From contig CACHRI010000003.1 in assembly GCA_902582155.1 (NCBI GenBank), positions 62,001 to 126,000 on the forward strand: a stretch of DNA of 64,000 nt, read 5' to 3'. This document shows, piece by piece, positions 43,882 to 54,350 of this stretch. The stretch comes from an uncultured Pelagibacteraceae bacterium. GTDB taxonomy: Bacteria > Pseudomonadota > Alphaproteobacteria > Pelagibacterales > Pelagibacteraceae. The notes beneath the pieces were generated by a model. That model saw nothing but the letters and a program-made list of their open reading frames with translations, was not told the origin of the DNA and made no database searches. A program made the position numbers and the translations under genes. Each line of letters starts with the position of its first letter. Position 1 is the first letter of the stretch.

Positions 43882-44534
43882 ATTAAAGCTGTTTTATCTT
43901 TAATATATTTTTCAATTTCATTTCTTAAATCTTTTTCTTTATCTTTAAAAAAATGATTGGCACCTTTTATTTTTGAAAAAATTACCTCAACTCCTTTTTG
44001 ACTTTTAATTCTATTGTCTAATTCATTTATACTCTCTCTGGTCACTAGCTCATCATTATCGCTGTAAACAACCTGTCCAGATGTTGGGCAAGGAGCTAAA
44101 AAAGAAAAGTCATAAACATTAGGTTGAGGAGAAATCGCTATAAAGTTATTGACCTCTGGGCGTCTCATAATTAATTGCATACAAATCAAAGCCCCAAATG
44201 AAAAACCAGATACCCAACATTGACTATAATCCATATTTTCCCTTTCGATCCAATCTAATGCTGCAGCTGCATCAGATAGTTCACCTTGACCATTATCAAA
44301 AACTCCGTCACTTTTTCCAACTCCTCGAAAATTTAATTTGATAACCGAAAAACCGTTTTCCAAAAAAGTATTATACATGAGCTGCACAATTCTATTGTTC
44401 ATTGTTCCCCCATATTGAGGATGAGGTTGAAGAACTATCGCAACTGGTGATCCAAATTTTGGATTTTTATAATATTTTCCCTCTAATCTTCCCGCTGGTC
44501 CAGGTATAAAAACTTCTAAACTTTTCTGTTTCAT
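43878..44534 (-). CDS. Alpha/beta hydrolase (COG2945-like)
   Basis: VIKLNFRGVGKSDGVFDNGQGELSDAAAALDW, GFSFGALI. Confidence 0.87.
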   Translation of the reverse strand: MKQKSLEVFIPGPAGRLEGKYYKNPKFGSPVAIVLQPHPQYGGTMNNRIVQLMYNTFLENGFSVIKLNFRGVGKSDGVFDNGQGELSDAAAALDWIERENMDYSQCWVSGFSFGALICMQLIMRRPEVNNFIAISPQPNVYDFSFLAPCPTSGQVVYSDNDELVTRESINELDNRIKSQKGVEVIFSKIKGANHFFKDKEKDLRNEIEKYIKDKTALI

Positions 44535-44665
44535 AATTAGTAATGATAATTGTTTTCAATAAAAGATTAGATTTATAACATGTTTTTATGCGGCAAATAT
44601 TTTTTTTTAATTCTTAGTATTTTAGTAGGAATTAAATTAAAACTATTGTAAAACAAGCCAAATTT

Positions 44666-45073
44666 ATGAAACTTACTACTAAAGGTAGATACGCTGTTAT
44701 GGCAATGGCTGATCTAGCCTCATATTCCAAAAATAAACCAGTCAGCTTGTCTGAAATTTCAGCAAGACAAAACATTTCTTTAGCATATTTAGAACAACTC
44801 TTTATTTGCTTAAAAGATAAAGATTTAGTCAAAAGCGTAAGAGGAGTAAAAGGAGGATACGCACTTAATATACCTGCTTCAGAAATAAAAATTTCAAATA
44901 TTTTTTTTGCAGTAAACGAAGAAATAAAAACATTAAATTGTAAAAAAGACTCAAAAAAAGGATGCAACAACAAATCTGTAAAATGCATTACTCATAATCT
45001 TTGGGATAAATTAGATAATCATATAAATGGTTTTTTTGAAAATATAAAATTAGAGGAGCTAGTTAAAAGATAA
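44666..45073 (+). CDS. iscR: Rrf2-family Fe-S transcriptional regulator (IscR-like)
   Basis: [41 protein letters not shown], cysteine cluster [19 protein letters not shown]; first gene of SUF operon. Confidence 0.92.
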   Translation: MKLTTKGRYAVMAMADLASYSKNKPVSLSEISARQNISLAYLEQLFICLKDKDLVKSVRGVKGGYALNIPASEIKISNIFFAVNEEIKTLNCKKDSKKGCNNKSVKCITHNLWDKLDNHINGFFENIKLEELVKR

Positions 45074-46509
45074 TGAGCAGTAAAATTATAGATACAAATA
45101 AAGATTACAAATATGGTTTTACTACTGATATTGAAAGTTTTAAAGCACCCAAAGGGTTAAGTGAGGAAACAATAAAATTTATTTCTAAAGAAAAAAAGGA
45201 ACCTAAATGGCTTTTGGATTGGAGGCTTAAAGCATATAAAAGATTAAAGTCGTTAAAAGAACCTAACTGGCAAAAACCTAAGTATCCTAAAATAGATTAC
45301 CAAGATCTTTATTATTATTCTGCACCAAAAAGCACGAAAAATAAACCTAAGAGTCTAGAAGAAGTTGACCCAAAACTTATTGAAACTTACAAAAAACTTG
45401 GCATCCCTTTAGATGAACAAAAAAGATTGAGTGGAGTAGCTGTGGATGCAGTTTTTGACTCCGTTTCTGTTGCGACTACGTTTAAAGGCGAACTTACAAA
45501 AAAAGGTATAATTTTTTGCTCTATTTCAGAAGCCATACAAAAACATCCAGATTTAGTAAAAAAATATTTGGGTTCTGTAATCCCGTTAACAGATCATTAC
45601 TTTGCGACTTTAAATTCTGCGGTGTTTACTGATGGGTCTTTTGTATACATACCGCCAAACACAAGATGTCCAATGGAACTTTCTACATATTTTAGAATTA
45701 ATGCTTCACAAACGGGGCAGTTTGAAAGAACACTAATCATTGCCGATAAAGGTAGCTATGTTAGTTACTTAGAAGGTTGTACTGCACCAATGAGAGACGA
45801 AAATCAGCTTCATGCTGCTAATGTGGAACTTGTAGCTCTCGATGATGCCGAAATTAAATATTCAACTGTACAAAACTGGTATCCAGGAGATGAGGAAGGA
45901 AAGGGAGGAATATATAACTTCGTAACTAAAAGAGGGGCATGTAGAGGTAAAAATTCTAAAATTTCATGGACGCAAGTTGAAACAGGTTCTGCAATAACTT
46001 GGAAATATCCTAGCTGTATTTTACAAGGAGATAACTCCGTAGGAGAATTTTATTCAATCGCAATTACTAACAACTATCAAAAAGCAGACACCGGTACAAA
46101 AATGATACATCTAGGTAAAAATACTAAAAGCAAAATCATTTCTAAAGGTATTTCTGCAGGTAAAGCAGACAACACTTACAGAGGACTGGTCGATATTAGT
46201 AAAAAAGCTATCAACTCTAGAAATTATACTCAGTGTGACTCACTGTTAATGGGAAATAAATGTGGAGCTCATACAGTGCCCTACATTAAGAATAAAAATT
46301 CTTCTTCTACAATTGAACATGAAGCGACAACTTCAAAAATTAATGAAGAGCAGCTTTTTTACTGTAATCAACGGGGCTTAAATCAAGAAGAGGCAGTAAG
46401 TTTAATAGTAAATGGTTTTTGCAAAGAAGTTTTGCAACAATTACCAATGGAATTTGCTGTGGAAGCACAAAAATTAGTTTCTATTAGTTTAGAGGGAAGT
46501 GTTGGATAA
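45073..46509 (+). CDS. sufB: Fe-S cluster assembly protein SufB
   Basis: [41 protein letters not shown]. Confidence 0.98.
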   Translation: MSSKIIDTNKDYKYGFTTDIESFKAPKGLSEETIKFISKEKKEPKWLLDWRLKAYKRLKSLKEPNWQKPKYPKIDYQDLYYYSAPKSTKNKPKSLEEVDPKLIETYKKLGIPLDEQKRLSGVAVDAVFDSVSVATTFKGELTKKGIIFCSISEAIQKHPDLVKKYLGSVIPLTDHYFATLNSAVFTDGSFVYIPPNTRCPMELSTYFRINASQTGQFERTLIIADKGSYVSYLEGCTAPMRDENQLHAANVELVALDDAEIKYSTVQNWYPGDEEGKGGIYNFVTKRGACRGKNSKISWTQVETGSAITWKYPSCILQGDNSVGEFYSIAITNNYQKADTGTKMIHLGKNTKSKIISKGISAGKADNTYRGLVDISKKAINSRNYTQCDSLLMGNKCGAHTVPYIKNKNSSSTIEHEATTSKINEEQLFYCNQRGLNQEEAVSLIVNGFCKEVLQQLPMEFAVEAQKLVSISLEGSVG

Positions 46510-47243
46510 TGTTAGAAATTAAAAATTTAAAAGCTGATATAAATAACAAACAAATAATTAACGGTTTAAATCTTAAAATAAATAAAGGAGAAGTTCATGC
46601 AATAATGGGTCCAAATGGATCTGGAAAAAGCACCTTAGCAAATATTTTATCTGGAAAGCCAGGATATAACATATCTGGTGAATTAAAGTATGAAGGACAA
46701 GATTTAAAACAAATTTCAATAGAGGAAAGAGCTCAAAAAGGAATGTTTTTGGCTTTTCAGTACCCAACTGAAATACCCGGAGTAAATACTAACAATTTTT
46801 TAAGAACCTCACTTAACTCTATTAGAAAAGCAAAAGGCCACAAAGATCTAGATGCAATTAGCTTTCTAAAAATTGTTAAAGAAAAAGCAAAAGAATTAAG
46901 TATAGATGAAAAATTTTTATCCAGACATTTAAATGTTGGATTTTCAGGTGGAGAAAAGAAAAAGAACGAAATACTTCAACTTAAAATACTTGAACCAAAG
47001 CTTGCAATTTTAGATGAGACAGACTCAGGTCTAGATATAGACGCATTAAAAATTGTAGCAGATGGCGTAAACTCTTATAAAAATAAGAATAGTTCTTTTT
47101 TAATTATTACCCATTATCAAAGACTCTTAAATTTTATAAAACCAGATTTTATACATGTGTTGTCAGCGGGAAAAATTATAAAAACTGGATCTAAAGAATT
47201 AGGAGAAGAACTTGAAAAAACTGGATACACAAATCTTACTTAA
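46509..47243 (+). CDS. sufC: Fe-S cluster assembly ATPase SufC
   Basis: IMGPNGSGKSTLA, LNVGFSGGEKKKNEILQ, LDETDSGLDIDAL. Confidence 0.98.
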   Translation: MLEIKNLKADINNKQIINGLNLKINKGEVHAIMGPNGSGKSTLANILSGKPGYNISGELKYEGQDLKQISIEERAQKGMFLAFQYPTEIPGVNTNNFLRTSLNSIRKAKGHKDLDAISFLKIVKEKAKELSIDEKFLSRHLNVGFSGGEKKKNEILQLKILEPKLAILDETDSGLDIDALKIVADGVNSYKNKNSSFLIITHYQRLLNFIKPDFIHVLSAGKIIKTGSKELGEELEKTGYTNLT

Positions 47244-47245
47244 AT

Positions 47246-48502
47246 ATGGAATTAAATTTTAAAATTAGAGGTGAGTCAGATAAAAGCTTAAAGCTAAGGG
47301 AGAAATACCTTTTAAATTTTAAAAAAAAAGGTTTTCCTAACAAACGAGAAGAGGACTGGAAATTTACAGACCTAGAAAAAATTTTGCATGACAATTTCAA
47401 AGAATTAAATAATGAGTTATTAGATAGCAAAAAACCTGACATTCTTGATTTAAATTTTATTCACAATTCAGTTATACTTATCAATGGTAAATTACACTCA
47501 TTTGATTTTAAGTCTGAAAAATCAAAAGATAAGAATAATTTTACTGTCACAGAATTTGACCTTGATCACCACTTGAATTTTGCAAATGATTTTAAAGAAA
47601 GCCCAATGCAAAATCTTAATACTGCGTTACATGAAGGTGGATTTTATTTAAATATAAAACCAGATTATAATTTAAAATATCCTATAGTGATTTACAACTA
47701 TTTTACTGGATCTTTAAAAAATAAGATAATTAATAACTCTGAGTCCATTAATATTTCAAAAAATTCAAGTGCAACAATAATAGAATATTTAATAGATGAG
47801 TCTAAAGGAAATTTTTTTAAAAACACATGCAAATATAAAAATTTGGAAGAAAATGCCTCTCTCAATTATTATTTTATAAATAAGAATGAAAGTAGCAATT
47901 TTTTTTATGAATTTTCAAAAGTAAAATTATCAAAAAATTCAAGTATTAAAAAATATTTATTCTCATCAGGTTTGAAATTTGGAAAATTTGAAAGCAATAT
48001 GAAACTTCTTGGGTCAAATTCTTGTGGTGAAGTGTATTCTGGATTATTTTTAGGTACAAAAAATCATCAGGAAGTTAAAACAACTATTCAACACTTAAAA
48101 CCTGATTGCCAAAGCCATCAAGATATTAAAAATGTTCTTACCTCTGGTAGCAAAGGAGTTTTTCAAGGTAAAATTTTCGTAGATGAGATTGCACAAAAAA
48201 CTAACGCATATCAATTAAGCAAAGGTCTCTTGCTTGATGAAGACTCTGAATTTAGTACAAAGCCCGAACTTGAAATTTATGCAGACGATGTCAAATGTTC
48301 ACATGGCTCAACTTCAGGAAATATTGATAAAGAAGCTTTATTTTATTTAAAAGCAAGAGGAATTAAGAACCAAGAAGCGATTAAAATGATTATAAAAGGA
48401 TTTTTAGAAGGTGTTTTAGAAAAAATTAAAAATAAAGAAATTCTGGAAATTTTAAGAAATCATTTTAATACACATATAAAATATGAAAGTAGATCAAATT
48501 AA
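47246..48502 (+). CDS. sufD: Fe-S cluster assembly protein SufD
   Basis: KREEDWKFTDL, FVDEIAQKTNAYQLSKGLLL, DDVKCSHGSTSG. Confidence 0.96.
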   Translation: MELNFKIRGESDKSLKLREKYLLNFKKKGFPNKREEDWKFTDLEKILHDNFKELNNELLDSKKPDILDLNFIHNSVILINGKLHSFDFKSEKSKDKNNFTVTEFDLDHHLNFANDFKESPMQNLNTALHEGGFYLNIKPDYNLKYPIVIYNYFTGSLKNKIINNSESINISKNSSATIIEYLIDESKGNFFKNTCKYKNLEENASLNYYFINKNESSNFFYEFSKVKLSKNSSIKKYLFSSGLKFGKFESNMKLLGSNSCGEVYSGLFLGTKNHQEVKTTIQHLKPDCQSHQDIKNVLTSGSKGVFQGKIFVDEIAQKTNAYQLSKGLLLDEDSEFSTKPELEIYADDVKCSHGSTSGNIDKEALFYLKARGIKNQEAIKMIIKGFLEGVLEKIKNKEILEILRNHFNTHIKYESRSN

Positions 48503-49700
48503 AAACAATTTTCCAATTTTTAAAAAAAAAATAAATAATAAATCTTTAGTTTATTTAGATAGTGCAAATTCTTCACAGAAACCAAAATCTGTTATTGATA
48601 GGATGTCTTATTTTTATGAGAATGAATTTTCAAACGTTGGTAGAAGTGTTCACTCTCTAGCTGTTACCGCAACTAATAGATTTGAAGAAACAAGAGATCT
48701 TGTAAAAAAGTTTATTAATGCCAAGCATAGAGAAGAAATAATTTTTACAAAAGGTGCTACGGAAGGAATAAATTTGGTAGCAAATTCTTTTGGAGAAAAA
48801 TTTATAAATGAAGGGGATGAAATTATTCTGACAGAATTAGAACATCATTCAAATTATGTTCCATGGCATTACTTAAGAAATAAAAAAAAAGCAGTAATTA
48901 AATTTGCGAAAATAAATGAGAATCTTGAAATAGAAGTTGACGAAATAAAAAAATTAATTTCTAACAAAACTAAAATAATAGCAATTACGCATATATCAAA
49001 TGTTACAGGCGGAATAACGCCGTTAAAAGAAATAATTGACTTGGCTTCATCAAAAAAAATCCCCGTTCTTGTAGATGGAACTCAAGGCGCTCCTCACTTA
49101 AAATTAGATATGCAAAAATTAGGATGTGATTTTTATGTAATATCTTGTCATAAATTATATGGACCTAATGGACTTGGAATACTTTATGGAAAAAAAAAAT
49201 GGTTAGATGTAATGCCGCCCTATCAAGGTGGTGGAGGTATGATAAATGAAGTAAAAAAAGAAAATATAACATTTGCTGAAAGTCCAACAAAATTTGAAGC
49301 AGGCACAATGCAAACTGCTGAGGTAGTAGCATTTAGCGAATCTATTAAACTTATTGAAAAAATTGGCTTAGATAAAATATCTGAACTAGAAAATGATATC
49401 CTTACTTATGGAGTAGAAAAAATAAGAAAAAATAATTCTATAAATTTAATAGGTGATCCAAAAAACAAAGCTTCAGTCATATCATTTACTTTAAAAGGAA
49501 TTCACCCTCATGATATCGCAACAATTCTTGATGATGATGGGGTTGCTATAAGAGCTGGACATCATTGTTGCCAGATATTACATGAAAAAATTGGTATGCC
49601 AGCTACTGCTAGAGCTTCGATTGGCTTATATAATACCAAAGAAGATATTGATATTCTTCTTAACGCAATAGAAAAATGTAAAAAGGTTTTTAAAATATAA
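48483..49700 (+). CDS. sufS: Cysteine desulfurase SufS
   Basis: YLDSANSSQKP, ISCHKLYGPNGLGILYGKK, IRAGHHCCQ. Confidence 0.97.
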   Translation: MKVDQIKNNFPIFKKKINNKSLVYLDSANSSQKPKSVIDRMSYFYENEFSNVGRSVHSLAVTATNRFEETRDLVKKFINAKHREEIIFTKGATEGINLVANSFGEKFINEGDEIILTELEHHSNYVPWHYLRNKKKAVIKFAKINENLEIEVDEIKKLISNKTKIIAITHISNVTGGITPLKEIIDLASSKKIPVLVDGTQGAPHLKLDMQKLGCDFYVISCHKLYGPNGLGILYGKKKWLDVMPPYQGGGGMINEVKKENITFAESPTKFEAGTMQTAEVVAFSESIKLIEKIGLDKISELENDILTYGVEKIRKNNSINLIGDPKNKASVISFTLKGIHPHDIATILDDDGVAIRAGHHCCQILHEKIGMPATARASIGLYNTKEDIDILLNAIEKCKKVFKI

Positions 49701-50137
49701 TGGAATTAAAAGAATTATATCAAGAAATTATTTTGGATCATGGAAAAAATCCAAGAAATTTTGGTAAGTGCAAAAATTTTACCAACGATGCTAAAGGTCA
49801 CAATCCTCTTTGCGGTGATAGAGTTCATATTTTTGCTCAATTAGATAAAGATAAAAAAATTTTAGATATAAGTTTTGAGGGTGAAGGATGTGCAATTTCT
49901 TTGGCTTCAGCCTCTATTTTAACTGATGTTTTGAAAGGAAAAGACTTTAATTTAGCAAATATCATAATAAATAATTTTTTGAACTTAATTAAAGAGAATA
50001 AACCTATAACATTAAATAGTTTAAATGATGATCAAAAAACTACTATAATGTCTCTTTCAGGAGTAAAAGACTTTCCTATGAGAGTTAAATGCGCGACAAT
50101 GGCTTGGCACACGCTATCATCAGTTTTGCAAAAATAA
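49700..50137 (+). CDS. sufU: SufU/IscU-type scaffold protein
   Basis: ELYQEIILDHGKNPRNFG, NPLCGDRV, GEGCAIS. Confidence 0.92.
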   Translation: MELKELYQEIILDHGKNPRNFGKCKNFTNDAKGHNPLCGDRVHIFAQLDKDKKILDISFEGEGCAISLASASILTDVLKGKDFNLANIIINNFLNLIKENKPITLNSLNDDQKTTIMSLSGVKDFPMRVKCATMAWHTLSSVLQK

Positions 50138-50138
50138 T

Positions 50139-50438
50139 ATGAAATTAAAAGAAAAAATAATTGAAGAAATCAAGAAAATTTATGATCCTGAAATTCCAGT
50201 AAATATCTATGATTTAGGTTTAATATATAATATTGAAATTATAAATCAAAATGAGGTAAATATTGAAATGACACTTACTAGCCCAAATTGTCCAGTTGCA
50301 GAGAGTTTGCCAAAAATGGTAAAAGAAAATTTAAGCTCAATAGATGGGATTTCAAAAGTAAATCTAAATTTAGTCTGGAGTCCACCTTGGACTAAGGATA
50401 TGATGAGCGAAGAAGCTAAATTAGAATTAAATTTATGA
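50139..50438 (+). CDS. sufT: SufT-like DUF59/MIP18 protein
   Basis: IYDPEIPVNIYDLGLIY, MTLTSPNCPVAESLP; within SUF operon. Confidence 0.92.
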   Translation: MKLKEKIIEEIKKIYDPEIPVNIYDLGLIYNIEIINQNEVNIEMTLTSPNCPVAESLPKMVKENLSSIDGISKVNLNLVWSPPWTKDMMSEEAKLELNL

Positions 50439-50770
50439 CAAATCAAGTTATTAGATTAACAGACAGTGCAGCCAATAGAATTAAAGAAATAATGTCTCAT
50501 GCCGACAATAAGACTATCGGGGTTCGAATTGGAGTTAAGACTGGAGGGTGTGCAGGGATGAGCTACTCTATGGAATACGCAAAAGATAAAAAAATAAATG
50601 ATGAAGTGATAGAGGATAAGGGTGTTAAAGTATTTATAGATCCAGCTGCAATAATTTATTTGTTAGGTACCGAAATGGATTATAAAAAAGAAAAATTTTC
50701 ATCACAATTTGTATTTAAAAACCCAAACGAGTCGGAGAGATGCGGTTGTGGCGAGTCTTTTAAAATTTAA
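50435..50770 (+). CDS. sufA: A-type Fe-S carrier (SufA/IscA/ErpA family)
   Basis: GVRIGVKTGGCAGMSYSMEYA, C-terminal RCGCGESF. Confidence 0.94.
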   Translation: MTNQVIRLTDSAANRIKEIMSHADNKTIGVRIGVKTGGCAGMSYSMEYAKDKKINDEVIEDKGVKVFIDPAAIIYLLGTEMDYKKEKFSSQFVFKNPNESERCGCGESFKI

Positions 50771-52177
50771 TTACTGACTATAATACATTTGAAATTCAAT
50801 TGGATGAGGCGTATGTTCAAATTTATATATCTCTTCGAACTTCAAATTTATATAAGCATCGATTTGGTCATCGGTGAAAACACCACCTTGAGTTAAAAAT
50901 TTTCTATCTTTATCTAAACTTTCCATGGCTTCTCTAAGAGAACCACAAACAGTTGGAAGTTTTTTTACCTCATCTTCCTCTAAAGTATATAAATCTTTGT
51001 CAAAAGCTTTGCCTGGATCGATTTTGTTTTTTATTCCGTCAATTCCAGCCATAAGCATAGAAGCAAAAGTTAAATATGGATTACCTGCTGCATCAGGAAA
51101 TCTTATTTCCATTCTTGCGGCCTTAGGATTCATAATTATTGGTATTCTGCATGAAGCAGATCTATTTCTTGCAGAGTATGCTAAAATAACCGGAGCTTCA
51201 AAACCCGGAATTAATCTTTTATAGCTGTTAGTAGTTGCGTTAGCAAACGCATTAATAGCTTTTGCATGTTTTAAAATTCCTCCAATATAGTGTAGAGCAG
51301 TTTTTGATAACCCTGCGTATTCTTTACCCATAAAAAGTGGAGTATTGCCTTTCCAGATTGATTGATGACAGTGCATGCCTGAACCATTATCTCCTTTTAC
51401 AGGTTTAGGCATAAAAGTTGCTGTTTTACCAAAAGAGTTTGTTACCATTTGAACAACATACTTATACAATTGAACGTTATCAGCCATATCTGTTAAGGTT
51501 CCAAAATACATTCCTAGTTCGTGTTGCGATGGAGCTACTTCATGATGATGCTTCTCTACTTTTACACCCATATCCTTCATTGCTTTTAAATATTCACTCC
51601 GCATGTCTTGTGCGCTGTCAACTGGTGGAACAGGAAAATAGCCTCCTTTGATACCAGGCCTGTGTGCAAGGTTTCCATTTTCATACTTTTTTCCTGAATT
51701 GTACGGTCCTTCAGAACTATCAATAAAAAAACTTGTTTCATTCATATCGTTTTTAAATCTTACATCATCAAAAACAAAGAATTCTGGTTCAGGACCGAAG
51801 TAAGCCTTATCTCCAATTCCAGTTTTCTTTAAATAATCCTCAGCTTTTTTTGCAGTTCCTCTTGGATCTCTTCCATAAGGATCTTTTTTAACTGCATCCA
51901 TAATATCACAAAAAATATTTAGAGTAGTGTGAGAATTAAAAGGATCTATAATAGGTCTATCTAAGTCTGGTTTTAAAATCATGTCAGACTCGTTGATTGC
52001 TTTCCAGCCTGCTATGGACGAGCCGTCAAAAAAAACTCCATTTTCTAACATATCCTCATCTACAACTGTGCTGTCCATCGTCAAATGTTGAAGCTTACCT
52101 CTCGGATCGGTAAATCTTAGATCAACAAATTCGACCTCTTTATCTTTTATTAATTTTTTTACTTTAGTTGCACTCAT
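50771..52177 (-). CDS. glnA: Glutamine synthetase, type I
   Basis: [51 protein letters not shown]. Confidence 0.98.
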   Translation of the reverse strand: MSATKVKKLIKDKEVEFVDLRFTDPRGKLQHLTMDSTVVDEDMLENGVFFDGSSIAGWKAINESDMILKPDLDRPIIDPFNSHTTLNIFCDIMDAVKKDPYGRDPRGTAKKAEDYLKKTGIGDKAYFGPEPEFFVFDDVRFKNDMNETSFFIDSSEGPYNSGKKYENGNLAHRPGIKGGYFPVPPVDSAQDMRSEYLKAMKDMGVKVEKHHHEVAPSQHELGMYFGTLTDMADNVQLYKYVVQMVTNSFGKTATFMPKPVKGDNGSGMHCHQSIWKGNTPLFMGKEYAGLSKTALHYIGGILKHAKAINAFANATTNSYKRLIPGFEAPVILAYSARNRSASCRIPIIMNPKAARMEIRFPDAAGNPYLTFASMLMAGIDGIKNKIDPGKAFDKDLYTLEEDEVKKLPTVCGSLREAMESLDKDRKFLTQGGVFTDDQIDAYINLKFEEIYKFEHTPHPIEFQMYYSQ

Positions 52178-52278
52178 AATTTGAATGTTTAATAACAGAA
52201 TTAAGCTATAGAATAACCTCTAATAAAATGATATCAGCTATGCGTCAGAAGCATCAATACAATTTTTAATTGCATATT

Positions 52279-53169
52279 ATGAAAGAAGCTAATTCCTTTG
52301 ATATTTTTTTGTTAGTTTTATTGGCTGTAATTTGGGGCTCATCTTTTTTTAATATTAAGATAGCAACATACTCATATGAACCAATAACCCTTGCGCTTAT
52401 TAGAGTAATATTTGCTAGCATTCCATTAATAATATTATGTAAAATTAAAAGTATTAAGATTGAAGCATTTTCAGTTAATTGGAAATCTTATGCTTTGATT
52501 GGCTTGTGCAATATAGCAATACCATTTACTTTAATTGCAATCGGCACAAGTAAGATTAACAGCTATCTTGCAGCTATGCTAATGAGCACTACGCCGTTAA
52601 GCGGAACTATTCTTGCTCATTTTTTCACAAATAATGAAAAAATCAATTTCTTAAAAGCATTAGGTATCTTAATAGGCTTCACTGGTGTTCTTTTTTTATT
52701 CTTAGACAAGGTAATAATAAATGAAAATAATTATGTTTTTGCTTTAATTACGATTCTAGGCTCAACTTTTTACTCAATAGGCGGCATTTTAACCTTGAAG
52801 ATAAAAGATAAAGGAAATGAAAATGTTACTACCTCAACAACTATCTGGTCGTTAATATTCTTATTACCAATGGCTATTCTCTTTGAAAAACCATGGCTAT
52901 CAAGTCCCTCGATAGAGTCTACTTTATCTCTATTATACTTAGGAATAGTTGCTACTGGATTTGCTTGGTTAATTAGATTTAGAATTTTGTCAGTGAATGG
53001 ATTAGTATTTCAAACTCAAGTCGCCTATTTAATTCCAATTTTTGGAGTATTTTTTGGATATTTCTTAATGAATGAGGTAATTACGTGGCGAGTTTTGATA
53101 TCTTTAAGTATAATAATAATAGGTATTTATATTGTAAAAAAAAATAATAAAGGTTCTATAAAATCTTAA
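52279..53169 (+). CDS. EamA/DMT-family transporter
   Basis: About ten TM helices; AVIWGSSFFNIKIA, ALIRVIFASIPL. Confidence 0.9.
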   Translation: MKEANSFDIFLLVLLAVIWGSSFFNIKIATYSYEPITLALIRVIFASIPLIILCKIKSIKIEAFSVNWKSYALIGLCNIAIPFTLIAIGTSKINSYLAAMLMSTTPLSGTILAHFFTNNEKINFLKALGILIGFTGVLFLFLDKVIINENNYVFALITILGSTFYSIGGILTLKIKDKGNENVTTSTTIWSLIFLLPMAILFEKPWLSSPSIESTLSLLYLGIVATGFAWLIRFRILSVNGLVFQTQVAYLIPIFGVFFGYFLMNEVITWRVLISLSIIIIGIYIVKKNNKGSIKS

Positions 53170-54242
53170 TGCAAAACGAGTCCTTAGAATTAAGTCTATT
53201 ATCTATTTTTTCATTACTCAGTTTTTTTACTTTTTTTATAATTCAAAAATATTCAAATAAGATCATGCACGGATCATTAATCGATAATGATTTTGAGAAA
53301 CCACAAGCTTTTCATATTGCTGGCATTCCAAGAAGTGGAGGATTGGCATCAATTATTTCTTTCTTAATATTTCTTTTTTTAAATAAAATATTGTTTTCCT
53401 CTTTTTACCTAGACTATTTATTTTTGAGCTTCACACTTTTTATGATTGGTTTCTTCGAAGATTTAAGAGTAAGAATAAGTCCTAAGAAAAGATTAATTTT
53501 TATGTTTGTTTGCTTAATATTAGCAACGAAAATGTTTGATATTCAAATAAGTGGTGTTGACTTGATATTTCTCAATTATTTATTGAGTATGGATATTTTT
53601 TTGTTAATTTTTATTGTTTTGTGTTTTTTATTTATCATTAATGGTTCAAATCTCATTGATGGATTTAATGGATTATTAGCTATTCACTTGATAATAATTA
53701 ATTTGGTTTTGTTGATTGTTAATATTAACAGTGGTAACCAGTTGTTCTCTATTTTTATTACTTCACAAATAATAATTTTATTAATATTTCTTTTATTTAA
53801 TTTTCCCTCTGCAAAAATTTTTATGGGTGATGGAGGCGCTTATTTTTTTGGTTCTGTCACAGCTTTAAATGCAATAAATACAAATAATTTAAACCCTAGT
53901 ATTTCATCTTTTTTTTTCTGCATAATTTTATTCTACTTATTTTTTGAAGTTTTCTTTTCATTTTTTAGAAAAATTTTACAAAAAAAATCTCCTCTCAAAC
54001 CTGATAGTCTTCACTTGCATATGCTTTCTTTTAAATATCTTAACGTGAAAAGGACAAAAGATAGCAATAACTTTATTAATTCTATATTAATAAATTTCAT
54101 CTTTTGTGCTCTTGTTTTACCAAGCATTTTTATAAAGGAGAACGGACAACTGTGTAAGTATTGGTTTTTCTCGTTAATTATTATCTATTTGATAATTTAT
54201 TTTAGACTTAGTGGTTTTCTAAAAAAAAAAATTGATATATAA
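53169..54242 (+). CDS. WecA/MraY-family undecaprenyl-phosphate sugar-phosphate transferase
   Basis: RSGGLA, GFFEDLRVRISPKKRL, NGSNLIDGFNGL, KIFMGDGGAYFFG, LHMLSF. Confidence 0.88.
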   Translation: MQNESLELSLLSIFSLLSFFTFFIIQKYSNKIMHGSLIDNDFEKPQAFHIAGIPRSGGLASIISFLIFLFLNKILFSSFYLDYLFLSFTLFMIGFFEDLRVRISPKKRLIFMFVCLILATKMFDIQISGVDLIFLNYLLSMDIFLLIFIVLCFLFIINGSNLIDGFNGLLAIHLIIINLVLLIVNINSGNQLFSIFITSQIIILLIFLLFNFPSAKIFMGDGGAYFFGSVTALNAINTNNLNPSISSFFFCIILFYLFFEVFFSFFRKILQKKSPLKPDSLHLHMLSFKYLNVKRTKDSNNFINSILINFIFCALVLPSIFIKENGQLCKYWFFSLIIIYLIIYFRLSGFLKKKIDI

Positions 54243-54258
54243 AAGCTTAAACCAATAT

Positions 54259-54343
54259 GGGCAAGTGGCGGAATTGGTATACGCGCTAGTCTTAGGAACT
54301 AGTGCCGCAAGGCTTAAGAGTTCGAGTCTCTTCTTGCCCACCA
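54259..54343 (+). tRNA. tRNA-Leu (anticodon TAG), CCA encoded
   Basis: gggcaag/cttgccc acceptor stem, ctagt-cttagga-actag anticodon arm, ttcgagtc T-loop, terminal acca; variable arm ctt..aag type. Confidence 0.96.
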
Positions 54344-54350
54344 AATTATT

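Noticed and set aside
52178-52278. Possible glutamine riboswitch or nitrogen-regulated element upstream of glnA
   Set aside because: I could not find a riboswitch core or a convincing conserved stem in the 100-nt spacer; needs an Infernal/Rfam scan.
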